DNA from: Colimorpha_A sp045593985
GTDB lineage: Bacteria > Bacillota > Clostridia > Oscillospirales > CAG-272
DNA length: 21,432 nucleotides
Assembly (NCBI GenBank): GCA_045593985.1
Contig: JAZNXR010000123.1
Location: 1 to 21,432, forward strand
Direction of reading: 5' to 3'
The notes below the pieces were generated by a model. It ran no database searches, was not told the DNA's origin, and saw only the letters and a program-made list of their open reading frames with translations. Position numbers and translations under genes: made by a program. Below, piece after piece: positions 1-7,161 of this stretch (positions are counted from its first letter, which is position 1; every line of letters begins with the position of its first letter).

Positions 1-1115
1 ACACCGAAGGTGCCGTGAGAGAACTTTTCCCACTCCGAAACGCCCATCGGGCCGTTCCATACAACCGTGCCTGCATTCTTGATTGCGTCAGCGAAGAGCT
101 CGGTGGAAGCAGGTCCGATATCGAGTCCCATGTAGCCATCGGGAATGTTATCGGAGTTTACGTAAATGTCGTGGCATTCGGGATCATAGCAGTCGCCTGC
201 GTGGTTGTCGACAGGGAGAAGCACCTTAACGCCCTTTTCCTCTGCCTTCTTAAGAAGCTCAAGAGCAAGCTCAAGCTTGTCATCCTCACAAAGAGAGGTT
301 CCGATCTTGAAGCCGAGAGCCTTATTGAAGGTGTATGCCATTGCACCGCCGATAACGAGCGTATCAACCTTCTCGATGAGGTTGTTGATAACGCCGATCT
401 TGTCGGAAACCTTTGCGCCGCCGAGAATAGCAACGAAGGGACGCTTGGGATCGGAAAGAGCGCCGCCCATAATCGAGATTTCTTTCTGGATAAGGTATCC
501 GCAGACTGCGGGGAGATAGTCGGCAACACCGGCAGTAGAAGCGTGCGCACGGTGTGCGGTGCCGAATGCATCGTTTACATAAATATCTGCAAGGGAAGCG
601 AGCTTCTTTGCAAATTCGGGATCGTTCTTTTCCTCTTCAGCGTGGAAACGAACGTTCTCGAGAAGGAGAACTTCGCCGCTCTTGAGGTTAGCTGCCTTAG
701 CAACTGCATCCTCGCCAACAACGTCGGAAGCCATAATGACGGCCTGTCCGAGGAGCTCGGAAAGCTTATCAGCAATGGGCTTGAGAGAAAGCTTGGTAAT
801 ATCGCCCTTTGCCTTTTCGAGAGCTGCGGCGGTAGCGGCAGCCTGCTCGTCTGCGGGAAGAGCCTCTATCTTCTTCTTTTCCTTCTTGGAGAGCTTAAGC
901 TCGGAATTAAGCACGTTGTGAGGACGGCCCATGTGAGAGCAGAGAATAACTGCTGCGCCGTTCTCAATGAGGTACTTAATGGTAGGAAGCGCGCCAACGA
1001 TTCTCTTTACGTCGGTAATAACACCGCCGTCCATAGGAACGTTGAAGTCGCATCTTGCAAGAACCTTCTTGCCGGAAACGGAAATGTCTTCAATTGTTTT
1101 CTTGTTGTACTGCAT
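1..1115 (-). CDS. pgk: Phosphoglycerate kinase, C-terminus cut by window edge
   Basis: Glycolytic enzyme of the cytosol that transfers phosphate from 1,3-bisphosphoglycerate to ADP, making ATP and 3-phosphoglycerate. The first 371 residues are visible and match the family throughout: R21 and D-F-N at 23-25 and H-M-G-R-P at 61-65 (substrate binding), then L-L-L-E-N-V-R-F and G-G-A-K-V-S-D-K. Reading ends near E-K-F-S-H-G-T-F-G, so only the last few dozen residues lie outside. The start is ATG at 1113-1115, with GGAGG about six bases upstream. Residues 66-107 form a Lys/Glu/Ala-rich stretch between the HMGRP loop and SLKPIA where I expect only about ten residues; it looks like an insertion. The gene has its own promoter just downstream of the prmC terminator, so it is probably transcribed separately. 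A long antisense reading frame covers it but is a codon-bias shadow. Confidence 0.97.
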   Translation of the reverse strand, partial: MQYNKKTIEDISVSGKKVLARCDFNVPMDGGVITDVKRIVGALPTIKYLIENGAAVILCSHMGRPHNVLNSELKLSKKEKKKIEALPADEQAAATAAALEKAKGDITKLSLKPIADKLSELLGQAVIMASDVVGEDAVAKAANLKSGEVLLLENVRFHAEEEKNDPEFAKKLASLADIYVNDAFGTAHRAHASTAGVADYLPAVCGYLIQKEISIMGGALSDPKRPFVAILGGAKVSDKIGVINNLIEKVDTLVIGGAMAYTFNKALGFKIGTSLCEDDKLELALELLKKAEEKGVKVLLPVDNHAGDCYDPECHDIYVNSDNIPDGYMGLDIGPASTELFADAIKNAGTVVWNGPMGVSEWEKFSHGTFG

Positions 1116-1189
1116 ATTAAACCTCCAAACCGCTTAACGGTAAATATTGACGTTTTATACCTGCTTATACAAACAGGCACACATAGTAT

Positions 1190-1217
1190 ATTATATCATA
1201 AAATAATAAATTATCAA
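1190..1217 (-). promoter_or_regulatory. Sigma-A-type promoter of pgk
   Basis: On the minus strand TTGATA (1212-1217) and TATAAT (1190-1195) are separated by 16 bases, giving a near-consensus vegetative promoter. It implies a leader of about 70 bases before the pgk ATG. The leader contains a weak GCCTG/CAGGT inverted repeat around 1161-1180 whose role I cannot judge. The -35 box is about 11 bases from the edge of the upstream terminator hairpin. Confidence 0.75.
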
Positions 1218-1228
1218 TAGATTTCATT

Positions 1229-1276
1229 AAAAAACTCGGAGTTTTTACATTTTTTGTAAAAAAATCCGAGTTTTTT
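1229..1276 (-). terminator. Intrinsic terminator of the DUF1385-prmC unit
   Basis: A long, nearly perfect inverted repeat pairs 1229-1249 with 1255-1276 around a T-rich loop. The core is ACTCGGA/TCCGAGT with flanking A/T pairs, so on the minus strand the stem ends in a run of T. It begins a few bases after the prmC stop codon. The A-tract/T-tract symmetry would let it work in either direction, but no plus-strand gene reaches it here. Confidence 0.85.
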
Positions 1277-1280
1277 CTAT

Positions 1281-1997
1281 TCAGTTAATATACATTAGGG
1301 CAATTCTGTCATGTCCGGAATAATCCTTGAGAATTTCGCAGCCGTACAGCTCCTTCAAAGCCATGCCTTGATCATAACCGATTTCGCAAATTACAGCACC
1401 GCCCGGCTTGACGTTTTTTACGTATTTTTCAAAGATTATACGGTAAAAATCAAGACCGTCCTCGCCGCCGTCAAGAGCTAATTTCGGCTCGTTTTTAACC
1501 TGAACGGTGAGCGTTTCGATTACGTCGCTTTTTATATACGGCGGGTTGGATACAACCCCATCAAATTTTTGATCGCCAATCGGAGAATCGACCAATATAT
1601 CAGCGCATATAAAGGAGATTCTCTCGCTCACTCCGTTAGATAGCGCGTTTTCCTTTGCGATATCAAGCGCCTTGTCGGAAACATCCACCGCTACCGCAGT
1701 CAGATCCGGGCGGTGCGCAAGGGTTGAAATCGCTATACAACCGCTTCCCGTGCAGAGATCGAGAAATCTTCCGTTAATCGGTAAATTTTTGATCAGCCAT
1801 TCAACGAGATGCTCGGTCTCGGGGCGGGGAATCAAGCAGTCGGGAGAAACCTTATAGGTCTCGTCATAAAAATACCATTCCCCTATGATATAGGCAAGCG
1901 GCTCGCCATGTTCCAGTCTTGATACAGCGTTATTGTAGGAGCTTTCGTCAGGAAATTTTTCAGAAAGGAGTGATTCTTCAAGCCTCGTCAGCTTCAT
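1281..1997 (-). CDS. prmC: Peptide chain release factor glutamine methyltransferase PrmC
   Basis: S-adenosylmethionine-dependent methyltransferase that modifies the Gln of the GGQ motif in release factors RF1 and RF2. With the ATG at 1997 the protein has 238 residues. Family signatures are L-I-P-R-P-E-T-E-H-L-V-E (about 55-66), the SAM-binding D-L-C-T-G-S-G-C (80-87) and the catalytic N-P-P-Y (151-154). A GTG at 2009 would add four residues, but the ATG has GAGG six to seven bases upstream and is preferred. The gene overlaps the end of the DUF1385 gene by 20 bases, so translation is probably coupled. The N-terminal helical domain, which contacts the release factor, is short: only about 30 residues precede G-E-P-L-A-Y, against about 65 in the E. 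coli enzyme. The release-factor gene prfA, often adjacent in Bacillota, is absent and a terminator follows. Confidence 0.93.
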   Translation of the reverse strand: MKLTRLEESLLSEKFPDESSYNNAVSRLEHGEPLAYIIGEWYFYDETYKVSPDCLIPRPETEHLVEWLIKNLPINGRFLDLCTGSGCIAISTLAHRPDLTAVAVDVSDKALDIAKENALSNGVSERISFICADILVDSPIGDQKFDGVVSNPPYIKSDVIETLTVQVKNEPKLALDGGEDGLDFYRIIFEKYVKNVKPGGAVICEIGYDQGMALKELYGCEILKDYSGHDRIALMYIN

Positions 1998-3006
1998 GTT
2001 TTTCCTCACATTTTTCGTCTGTTTCTAAATTATGAGTATCAATATGAACGAAATCAGGGAACTCGTCGGGAAGAGCGCTCTTAAGTGCGATGATTGCACA
2101 TTCTATTTGCTCGTCATCAGGCTCACGAGTCGTAATTCTTTGCATCCATAGACCGGGTGCGGAAAGAATTTTTGTGATTATATTATCGTGCTTGCCGGCA
2201 AAAATAATAAACTCAAAGCCTATTCCCACAATAAGCGGAAGCATTGACAGCTTAATCAAGGTGCGAAGAAGCGTGTTACTCCACGGAATAAAAGGCAGGG
2301 AATTGATGAGAATGCTGATTATCAATATCACGAATATAAAGCTTGTGCCGCAGCGGGGATGAAATCTTTTGTGCTTCTTTACGTTCTCAACAGTTAACTC
2401 CTCACCCGATTCATAGCAGAAAATAGACTTATGCTCGGCTCCGTGATATTCAAAGGTGCGGCGTATATCCTTCATCAGCGATACGAGGAGCAGATATGAA
2501 ACGAAAATTATGATCTTGATAACGCCCTCGACGGTGCTTCTCCAGATTCCGAGATTCTTTTTTATGAGCCATTCAATAAGCATTACGGCCTTTGCGGGGA
2601 GATACATAAATAGGCCAACAGCTAGGATTATGCCGAGAACGAGCGAAATTCCCATTATGAAATTCATGAACTTGTCACCGAATTTGCGCTTTATCCACTT
2701 TTCGAATCTCGTCTCTGGCTCTATCTCGTCAAGACCGCCATACTGTTCCGCAGATACAGAGAGGGTTTTGAAGCTGAGTATCATCGACTCAACGAAGCCA
2801 ACAATTCCTCGTATGATCGGAATTCGCAAGAACCGACTTTTTTGTCTTATTGATTTATGATAGTTTTCGCTTAACGAGATGCTTCCGTCCTCTCGACGAA
2901 CGGCAATGGAATACTTATCCTTGCCTTTCATCATAACGCCCTCAAGGACTGCCTGACCGCCAACTGTACCGAGGCGGCAATTTGCTTCTTTATTTTTTTT
3001 ACTCAT
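1978..3006 (-). CDS. yqhQ: DUF1385 family membrane protein (YqhQ-like)
   Basis: A 342-residue integral membrane protein of the DUF1385 family (B. subtilis YqhQ). Its biochemical function is not established. The N-terminal family signature G-G-Q-A-V-L-E-G-V-M-M is at 16-26, followed by a basic region. Hydrophobic segments follow at about 113-150, 160-180, 222-240 and 250-275, with a conserved Y-H-G-A-E-H-K block and R-F-H-P-R-C-G-T-S between them. The C-terminus is hydrophilic and acidic. The ATG at 3006 has GGAGG about ten bases upstream. It lies directly upstream of prmC and overlaps it by 20 bases, a pairing seen in many Clostridia. Both are probably transcribed from a weak promoter at 3030-3058 or by readthrough from ftsH. 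Confidence 0.9.
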   Translation of the reverse strand: MSKKNKEANCRLGTVGGQAVLEGVMMKGKDKYSIAVRREDGSISLSENYHKSIRQKSRFLRIPIIRGIVGFVESMILSFKTLSVSAEQYGGLDEIEPETRFEKWIKRKFGDKFMNFIMGISLVLGIILAVGLFMYLPAKAVMLIEWLIKKNLGIWRSTVEGVIKIIIFVSYLLLVSLMKDIRRTFEYHGAEHKSIFCYESGEELTVENVKKHKRFHPRCGTSFIFVILIISILINSLPFIPWSNTLLRTLIKLSMLPLIVGIGFEFIIFAGKHDNIITKILSAPGLWMQRITTREPDDEQIECAIIALKSALPDEFPDFVHIDTHNLETDEKCEEKHEADEA

Positions 3007-3029
3007 TGAGTAATTTCCTCCGATAATGT

Positions 3030-3058
3030 CTTATCAATTTATCATAACAAATTATGAA
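3030..3058 (-). promoter_or_regulatory. Weak candidate promoter for yqhQ-prmC
   Basis: On the minus strand TTCATA (3053-3058) and GATAAG (3030-3035) are 17 bases apart. Each box matches the sigma-A consensus at only four of six positions. It would give a very short leader just ahead of the GGAGG at the yqhQ start. The rest of the 3007-3116 gap is AT-rich with no other clear signal. Confidence 0.25.
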
Positions 3059-3116
3059 AACAAAATAAACATTAAATTGTAAACAAACGGCTAATAGGTA
3101 ACCGTAGGTATATACA

Positions 3117-3143
3117 ATCACCCTCCCGAAACGGGAGGGTGAT
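3117..3143 (-). terminator. Perfect hairpin downstream of ftsH, no U-tract
   Basis: Twelve perfectly paired bases (ATCACCCTCCCG at 3117-3128 with its complement at 3132-3143) surround a three-base loop. It starts seven bases after the ftsH stop codon, where a terminator would sit at the end of the seven-gene operon. The downstream minus-strand sequence begins TGTATATACC, not a T-run, so it may terminate poorly, act with Rho, or protect the mRNA 3' end and allow readthrough into yqhQ. Confidence 0.55.
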
Positions 3144-3150
3144 CCTATTA

Positions 3151-5214
3151 TTAATTACCGTCGCCTTCGCTACCGTTGCCGTTATCGGTATCGGTATCGT
3201 GATTGTTGAACTGTTCGTAAGGATAGTTGCCGTTAATATCACGGTTTTGCATTTCTGCAGCCTTGCGGGCAAGCTCTTCCTCACGAAGCTTTTTTTCTTC
3301 CTCTTCACGCTGACGGCGTGCTTCGTTTTCCTCTTCGCTCTTGCGCTTCTTTTCGTTTGCTATCTCGTCAAGCTCCTCAAACGTGGGATCGCCCTCCATA
3401 AGAGCCTTGAACTGATCGCCGTCGACCGTCTCGACCTTTATAAGGTATTCGGCCAGCTTCTGAAGCTTATCGGAATGCTCATAAAGAATTTCTGCGCATC
3501 TGCGGTAAGCACGGTCAATAATATTCTTAATTTCCGCATCAATTTCAGCGGCGGTAGCCTCGGAATAGTTCTTTCCGGAGCTGAAGTCACGACCGAGGAA
3601 TACCTCGTCGTTTCCGTGCTCGGTGCCATAAAGGACTGTACCGAGCTTTTCGCTCATACCGTATTTTGTAACCATGTTGCGTGCAATTGCTGTTGCATGG
3701 CTAATGTCGGAGGATGCTCCGGACGATATATCATCAAGCTTAAGCTCCTCGGCAACACGTCCGCCAAGTGCTACTACGATGCGGTCGAACATTGCATTTC
3801 TTGTGTCGTAGCTGCTGTCCTTTTCAGGAATCATAACGGTTACACCGCCGGTTCTGCCGGCAGGAACGATGGTAATATGCTTGACAGGATCCGCTGTCGG
3901 AGAGAAGTAAGCGGCAACGGCGTGACCTGCTTCGTGGAATGCAGTGAGCTTGTTGTCCTTCTCCTCACGAATCTTGGACTTCTTCTTGGGACCGACAAGT
4001 ATCTTCATATAGGAATCTTCAATTTCGTCCATTCCTATAAGAGACTTTCCTCGTCTGGCGGCGAGAAGCGCGGCTTCGTTCAAGAGATTTGCGATGTCTG
4101 CACCGGTAAATCCGACGGTAGACTGAGCGATCTTCACGAAATCAACTGTGTCCTCAAGCGGCTTGTTTCTTGAATGAACCTTAAGGATCGCTTCACGTCC
4201 CTTAAGATCGGGATAGTTAACTGTAATTTGTCTATCGAATCTTCCCGGACGAAGCAGAGCAGGATCGAGGATATCAGGGCGGTTCGTTGCGGCAATAACT
4301 ATAATGCCGTCTGTCGAGCCGAATCCGTCCATTTCAACGAGAAGCTGGTTAAGTGTCTGCTCACGTTCATCGTGACCGCCGCCGAGACCTGCGCCTCTGT
4401 GGCGACCAACTGCGTCAATCTCATCTATGAATACAATGCTGGCAGGATGCTTCTTTGCGGTGTCAAAGAGGTCACGAACTCGAGATGCACCGACACCGAC
4501 GTACATTTCAACGAAATCGGATCCCGAAATTGAGAAGAAGGGAACACCCGCTTCGCCTGCGACTGCCTTAGCGAGAAGCGTTTTACCTGTACCGGGAGGG
4601 CCTACAAGAAGTACGCCGTGCGGTATCTTCGCACCAAGACGGGTATATTTAAGAGGAGAGCGAAGAAAGTCAACGATTTCCTCAAGCTCTGCCTTTTCCT
4701 CGTCAGCACCGGCAACATCGGAGAAGAGAACCTTCTTCTTATCGTCGGTATTAACCTTTACCTTAGCGCGTCCGAAGCCGCCAACCTTGCCGCCCTTCGA
4801 CTGCATTGACATAAATACGAAGAAGAATACTACAATGAGTATAATGATTCCAAGCGAGGGAAGAACAGATACCCACCAAGGGGTTTCTTTATAGGGAGTA
4901 TACTCGTATTTTTCGAGACCGCCTTCTTCCAAAAGCTGGGCGTTAATCATTTCTGAAAAATCGTGATAAAAAACGCTGAAATCACGCAGCTTATACTTTA
5001 ACGGCGCCTTGCCTTCCTCGTGAAGGGTAAGGATAACGTAGTTTTCCTCATCGACCTCAAAGGACTTGACCTTTTTTTCGCTGAAAAGTGTATACAGATC
5101 GCTATATACGATCTTTTCCTCGTTTTTTTCGTTGCCAAGCATCAACCAGAGGCCCGCTACGATTGCTACCATCAGGATAATATAGAATATCGCTAACCTA
5201 TGATTTTTTTTCAT
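3151..5214 (-). CDS. ftsH: ATP-dependent zinc metalloprotease FtsH
   Basis: Membrane-anchored AAA+ protease that degrades misassembled membrane proteins and short-lived regulators. The 687 residues show a transmembrane helix at about 7-27, an extracytoplasmic domain, and a second helix at about 115-136. The AAA domain has Walker A G-P-P-G-T-G-K-T at 205-212, Walker B I-V-F-I-D-E-I-D at about 261-268, and an SRH region A-T-N-R-P-D with R-P-G-R-F-D-R at 309-328. The zinc protease motif H-E-A-G-H is at 427-431. After about 600 the protein becomes a highly charged Lys/Glu/Arg coiled coil and ends in a Gly/Asn/Asp-rich tail, longer than in many homologues. The ATG at 5214 has AAAGGA about 14 bases upstream, a wide spacing; no better start is visible. 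It is the last gene of the operon, 31 bases after hpt. Confidence 0.98.
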   Translation of the reverse strand: MKKNHRLAIFYIILMVAIVAGLWLMLGNEKNEEKIVYSDLYTLFSEKKVKSFEVDEENYVILTLHEEGKAPLKYKLRDFSVFYHDFSEMINAQLLEEGGLEKYEYTPYKETPWWVSVLPSLGIIILIVVFFFVFMSMQSKGGKVGGFGRAKVKVNTDDKKKVLFSDVAGADEEKAELEEIVDFLRSPLKYTRLGAKIPHGVLLVGPPGTGKTLLAKAVAGEAGVPFFSISGSDFVEMYVGVGASRVRDLFDTAKKHPASIVFIDEIDAVGRHRGAGLGGGHDEREQTLNQLLVEMDGFGSTDGIIVIAATNRPDILDPALLRPGRFDRQITVNYPDLKGREAILKVHSRNKPLEDTVDFVKIAQSTVGFTGADIANLLNEAALLAARRGKSLIGMDEIEDSYMKILVGPKKKSKIREEKDNKLTAFHEAGHAVAAYFSPTADPVKHITIVPAGRTGGVTVMIPEKDSSYDTRNAMFDRIVVALGGRVAEELKLDDISSGASSDISHATAIARNMVTKYGMSEKLGTVLYGTEHGNDEVFLGRDFSSGKNYSEATAAEIDAEIKNIIDRAYRRCAEILYEHSDKLQKLAEYLIKVETVDGDQFKALMEGDPTFEELDEIANEKKRKSEEENEARRQREEEEKKLREEELARKAAEMQNRDINGNYPYEQFNNHDTDTDNGNGSEGDGN

Positions 5215-5245
5215 TATTGCGTAGGGTATCCTTTCGTATTATATA

Positions 5246-5812
5246 TTACACTTCACCGTTATAAACGTGTGGCTTCAAAATGCCAACGAAGGGCAAAGCT
5301 CTGTATTTTTCGTCATAATCAAGACCGTATCCGACAACGAACTCATTGGGAATTACTGCGCCGACATGATCTGCTTCAAAACTAATTTCTCTTCTGCTCG
5401 GCTTATCAAGAAGCGTACAGGTGCGAACGCTTTTTGCGCCCTTGAGTCGAAGATATTCGACAAGATAAGAAAGTGTACGACCGCTGTCTATGATATCCTC
5501 TATGATAAGAATATCTGTGTTTGACAAATCCTTGCGGTATAGGTCAAGAATGATATTTATCGATCCCGTTGTAACTGTTCCGCTGCCGTATGATGAGACC
5601 TTCATAAAATCTATTTCAACAGGCACGGTTATATGCTTCATAAGATCACCCATAAATACTACTGAGCCTTTAAGAATCCCAAGCAGCAATAAGCGAGACG
5701 ATCTTTCTTTATAGTGTGCATCAATTTCAGAGGAAATACGCTTTACGATTGAATTAATTTCTTCCTCGGACAACAGTATTCTTGCAATATCATTTTTTAA
5801 ATCGTAATTCAT
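5246..5812 (-). CDS. hpt: Hypoxanthine phosphoribosyltransferase
   Basis: Purine salvage enzyme joining hypoxanthine (often also guanine) to PRPP to give IMP or GMP. The 188-residue length is normal for bacterial type I enzymes. It has G-I-L-K-G-S at 45-50, the flexible-loop S-S-Y-G at 73-76, and the PRPP-binding motif I-I-E-D-I-I-D-S-G-R-T-L at 103-114; V-G-Y-G-L-D-Y-D-E-K near the C-terminus completes the base site. The ATG at 5812 overlaps the tilS stop in an ATGA arrangement and has AAGGAG eight bases upstream, so its translation is probably coupled to tilS. The order tilS-hpt-ftsH is a classic Bacillota cluster. Confidence 0.97.
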   Translation of the reverse strand: MNYDLKNDIARILLSEEEINSIVKRISSEIDAHYKERSSRLLLLGILKGSVVFMGDLMKHITVPVEIDFMKVSSYGSGTVTTGSINIILDLYRKDLSNTDILIIEDIIDSGRTLSYLVEYLRLKGAKSVRTCTLLDKPSRREISFEADHVGAVIPNEFVVGYGLDYDEKYRALPFVGILKPHVYNGEV

Positions 5813-7158
5813 TCTTGTTTCTCCTTATGCTTCAAAAAGTAAACAACGGTTATTCCGTCATCTCCGCTTGGCAAAGCTGAATCAGCGGGCCTGAAATACG
5901 GAATATATATTATTTCTCCGTCGCTTTCCAAAAAAGGAAGCGTATCGGTTATTACTTTTGGAAGCTTTAATGACTGTATGAGCTTTTTTACCTTTTTGGT
6001 CATTCCGCCTTGTCTGATTACGTCACCGTTTTTTCGGCTTCTTACGATGGTCGACTCGTTAATTTTAGCAGAATTTATTCTGTCTTGTATTGATAAATTG
6101 TAAATAATTTTATCATTCAGAATGTCGTCAGTGTTACCGTCGGGATAAATCCCTATTGCGCTGTCGGCGTTAATGACATTTAAACCCATTTTCAGCGGGA
6201 AACAAAATTCCTTGTTTTCTTTATCTGTCTCGAAGTAAATCAGATCTCTGTCGCAAACGAAGGTCGCTCCGATAAGGGATATGGAAATATGAGCGCTCCG
6301 TGAGCGAATTGCCATCATCATTTCCTTTATATGACGCCTTTCAAATGCTATTTCGCATTCCTTCATCTTGTTTACAAGAACACGGGAAAGAATTGAATTC
6401 GGAAGGAGCGAAAGCGCCTGTCTGCCGCGCTCAAGGGTGTATTCGGATGAGGCATCTGAAAGATACTCGGCATCGTCCTTTAAGAGATCGATCGTACTCG
6501 AAACGTTTTCGGTAAGAGAGGGATTAATTGCTTTTAGCCTTGGGATAACCTCGTTACGAAGAAAGTTTCTTACGTATGTTGAGTCTTTGTTTGTTGAATC
6601 TGTAACAAAAGGAATACAAAGCTCTTTACAAGCAGAATATATTTCTTCTTTTGAATAGAGTATGAGCGGACGGATGATGTTATCCCGAACGGGAGCAATG
6701 CCGCAAAGACCGCTAATTCCCGTTCCCCTCACAAGGTGAAAGAGGACGGTTTCGACATTATCGTCAGCATTGTGTGCGGTTGCAATAACATCGTATCCGT
6801 GTTCACGGCAGATCTCATTGAAGAATGAATAGCGCTCGTTTCGAGCAGTTTCTTCAATTCCAAGACCGCATTCCTCGGCCAGCTTCGGAACAGAGACTCT
6901 TTTTGTATAAAGTGTTATATTGTTCTCGTCGCAAAACCGTTTACAAAAGTATTCGTCACGGAGAGCTTCCTCGCCGCGAATACCGTGATTTAGGTGGGCG
7001 GCGGCAACGGTTATGCCGTCGGTCTGTGCCAGAAGCGAAAGCAAAAGGGAAGAATCCGCGCCTCCGGAAAATCCCACAAGAACGCTTGTGCCTTCCTTTA
7101 ACATACCGTATCTTGAAACGGTATCAAGATATTTGGTTTTATCAAAGGAAGATGCCAT
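5809..7158 (-). CDS. tilS: tRNA(Ile)-lysidine synthase TilS
   Basis: Essential tRNA-modifying enzyme that attaches lysine to C34 of the CAU-anticodon isoleucine tRNA, switching its reading from AUG to AUA. In 449 residues it has the N-type ATP pyrophosphatase P-loop S-G-G-A-D-S at 31-36, A-A-H-L-N-H-G-I-R-G, G-I-E-E-T-A-R-N-E-R-Y, and A-T-A-H-N-A-D-D-N-V-E-T, all typical of the catalytic domain. The last ~80 residues form the TilS C-terminal domain (R-K-N-G-D-V-I through K-K-V-K-K-L). The ATG at 7158 lies three bases after the dnaB stop, and its GGAG site lies within the end of dnaB, suggesting coupled translation. Confidence 0.96.
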   Translation of the reverse strand: MASSFDKTKYLDTVSRYGMLKEGTSVLVGFSGGADSSLLLSLLAQTDGITVAAAHLNHGIRGEEALRDEYFCKRFCDENNITLYTKRVSVPKLAEECGLGIEETARNERYSFFNEICREHGYDVIATAHNADDNVETVLFHLVRGTGISGLCGIAPVRDNIIRPLILYSKEEIYSACKELCIPFVTDSTNKDSTYVRNFLRNEVIPRLKAINPSLTENVSSTIDLLKDDAEYLSDASSEYTLERGRQALSLLPNSILSRVLVNKMKECEIAFERRHIKEMMMAIRSRSAHISISLIGATFVCDRDLIYFETDKENKEFCFPLKMGLNVINADSAIGIYPDGNTDDILNDKIIYNLSIQDRINSAKINESTIVRSRKNGDVIRQGGMTKKVKKLIQSLKLPKVITDTLPFLESDGEIIYIPYFRPADSALPSGDDGITVVYFLKHKEKQE

Positions 7159-7161
7159 ATC

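Noticed and set aside
1116..1189. Possible riboswitch or attenuator in the pgk leader
   Set aside because: Only a weak five-pair stem is visible, with no T-run and no known aptamer pattern in about 70 bases.
15..1220. 401-residue plus-strand reading frame opposite pgk
   Set aside because: It is antisense to a clear Pgk coding frame and has no family resemblance or ribosome binding site. Codon bias of pgk keeps the opposite frame open.
3139..4533. Long plus-strand reading frames opposite ftsH
   Set aside because: They lie fully within the ftsH coding region, have composition expected of an antisense shadow, and begin in the ftsH terminator area with no site.
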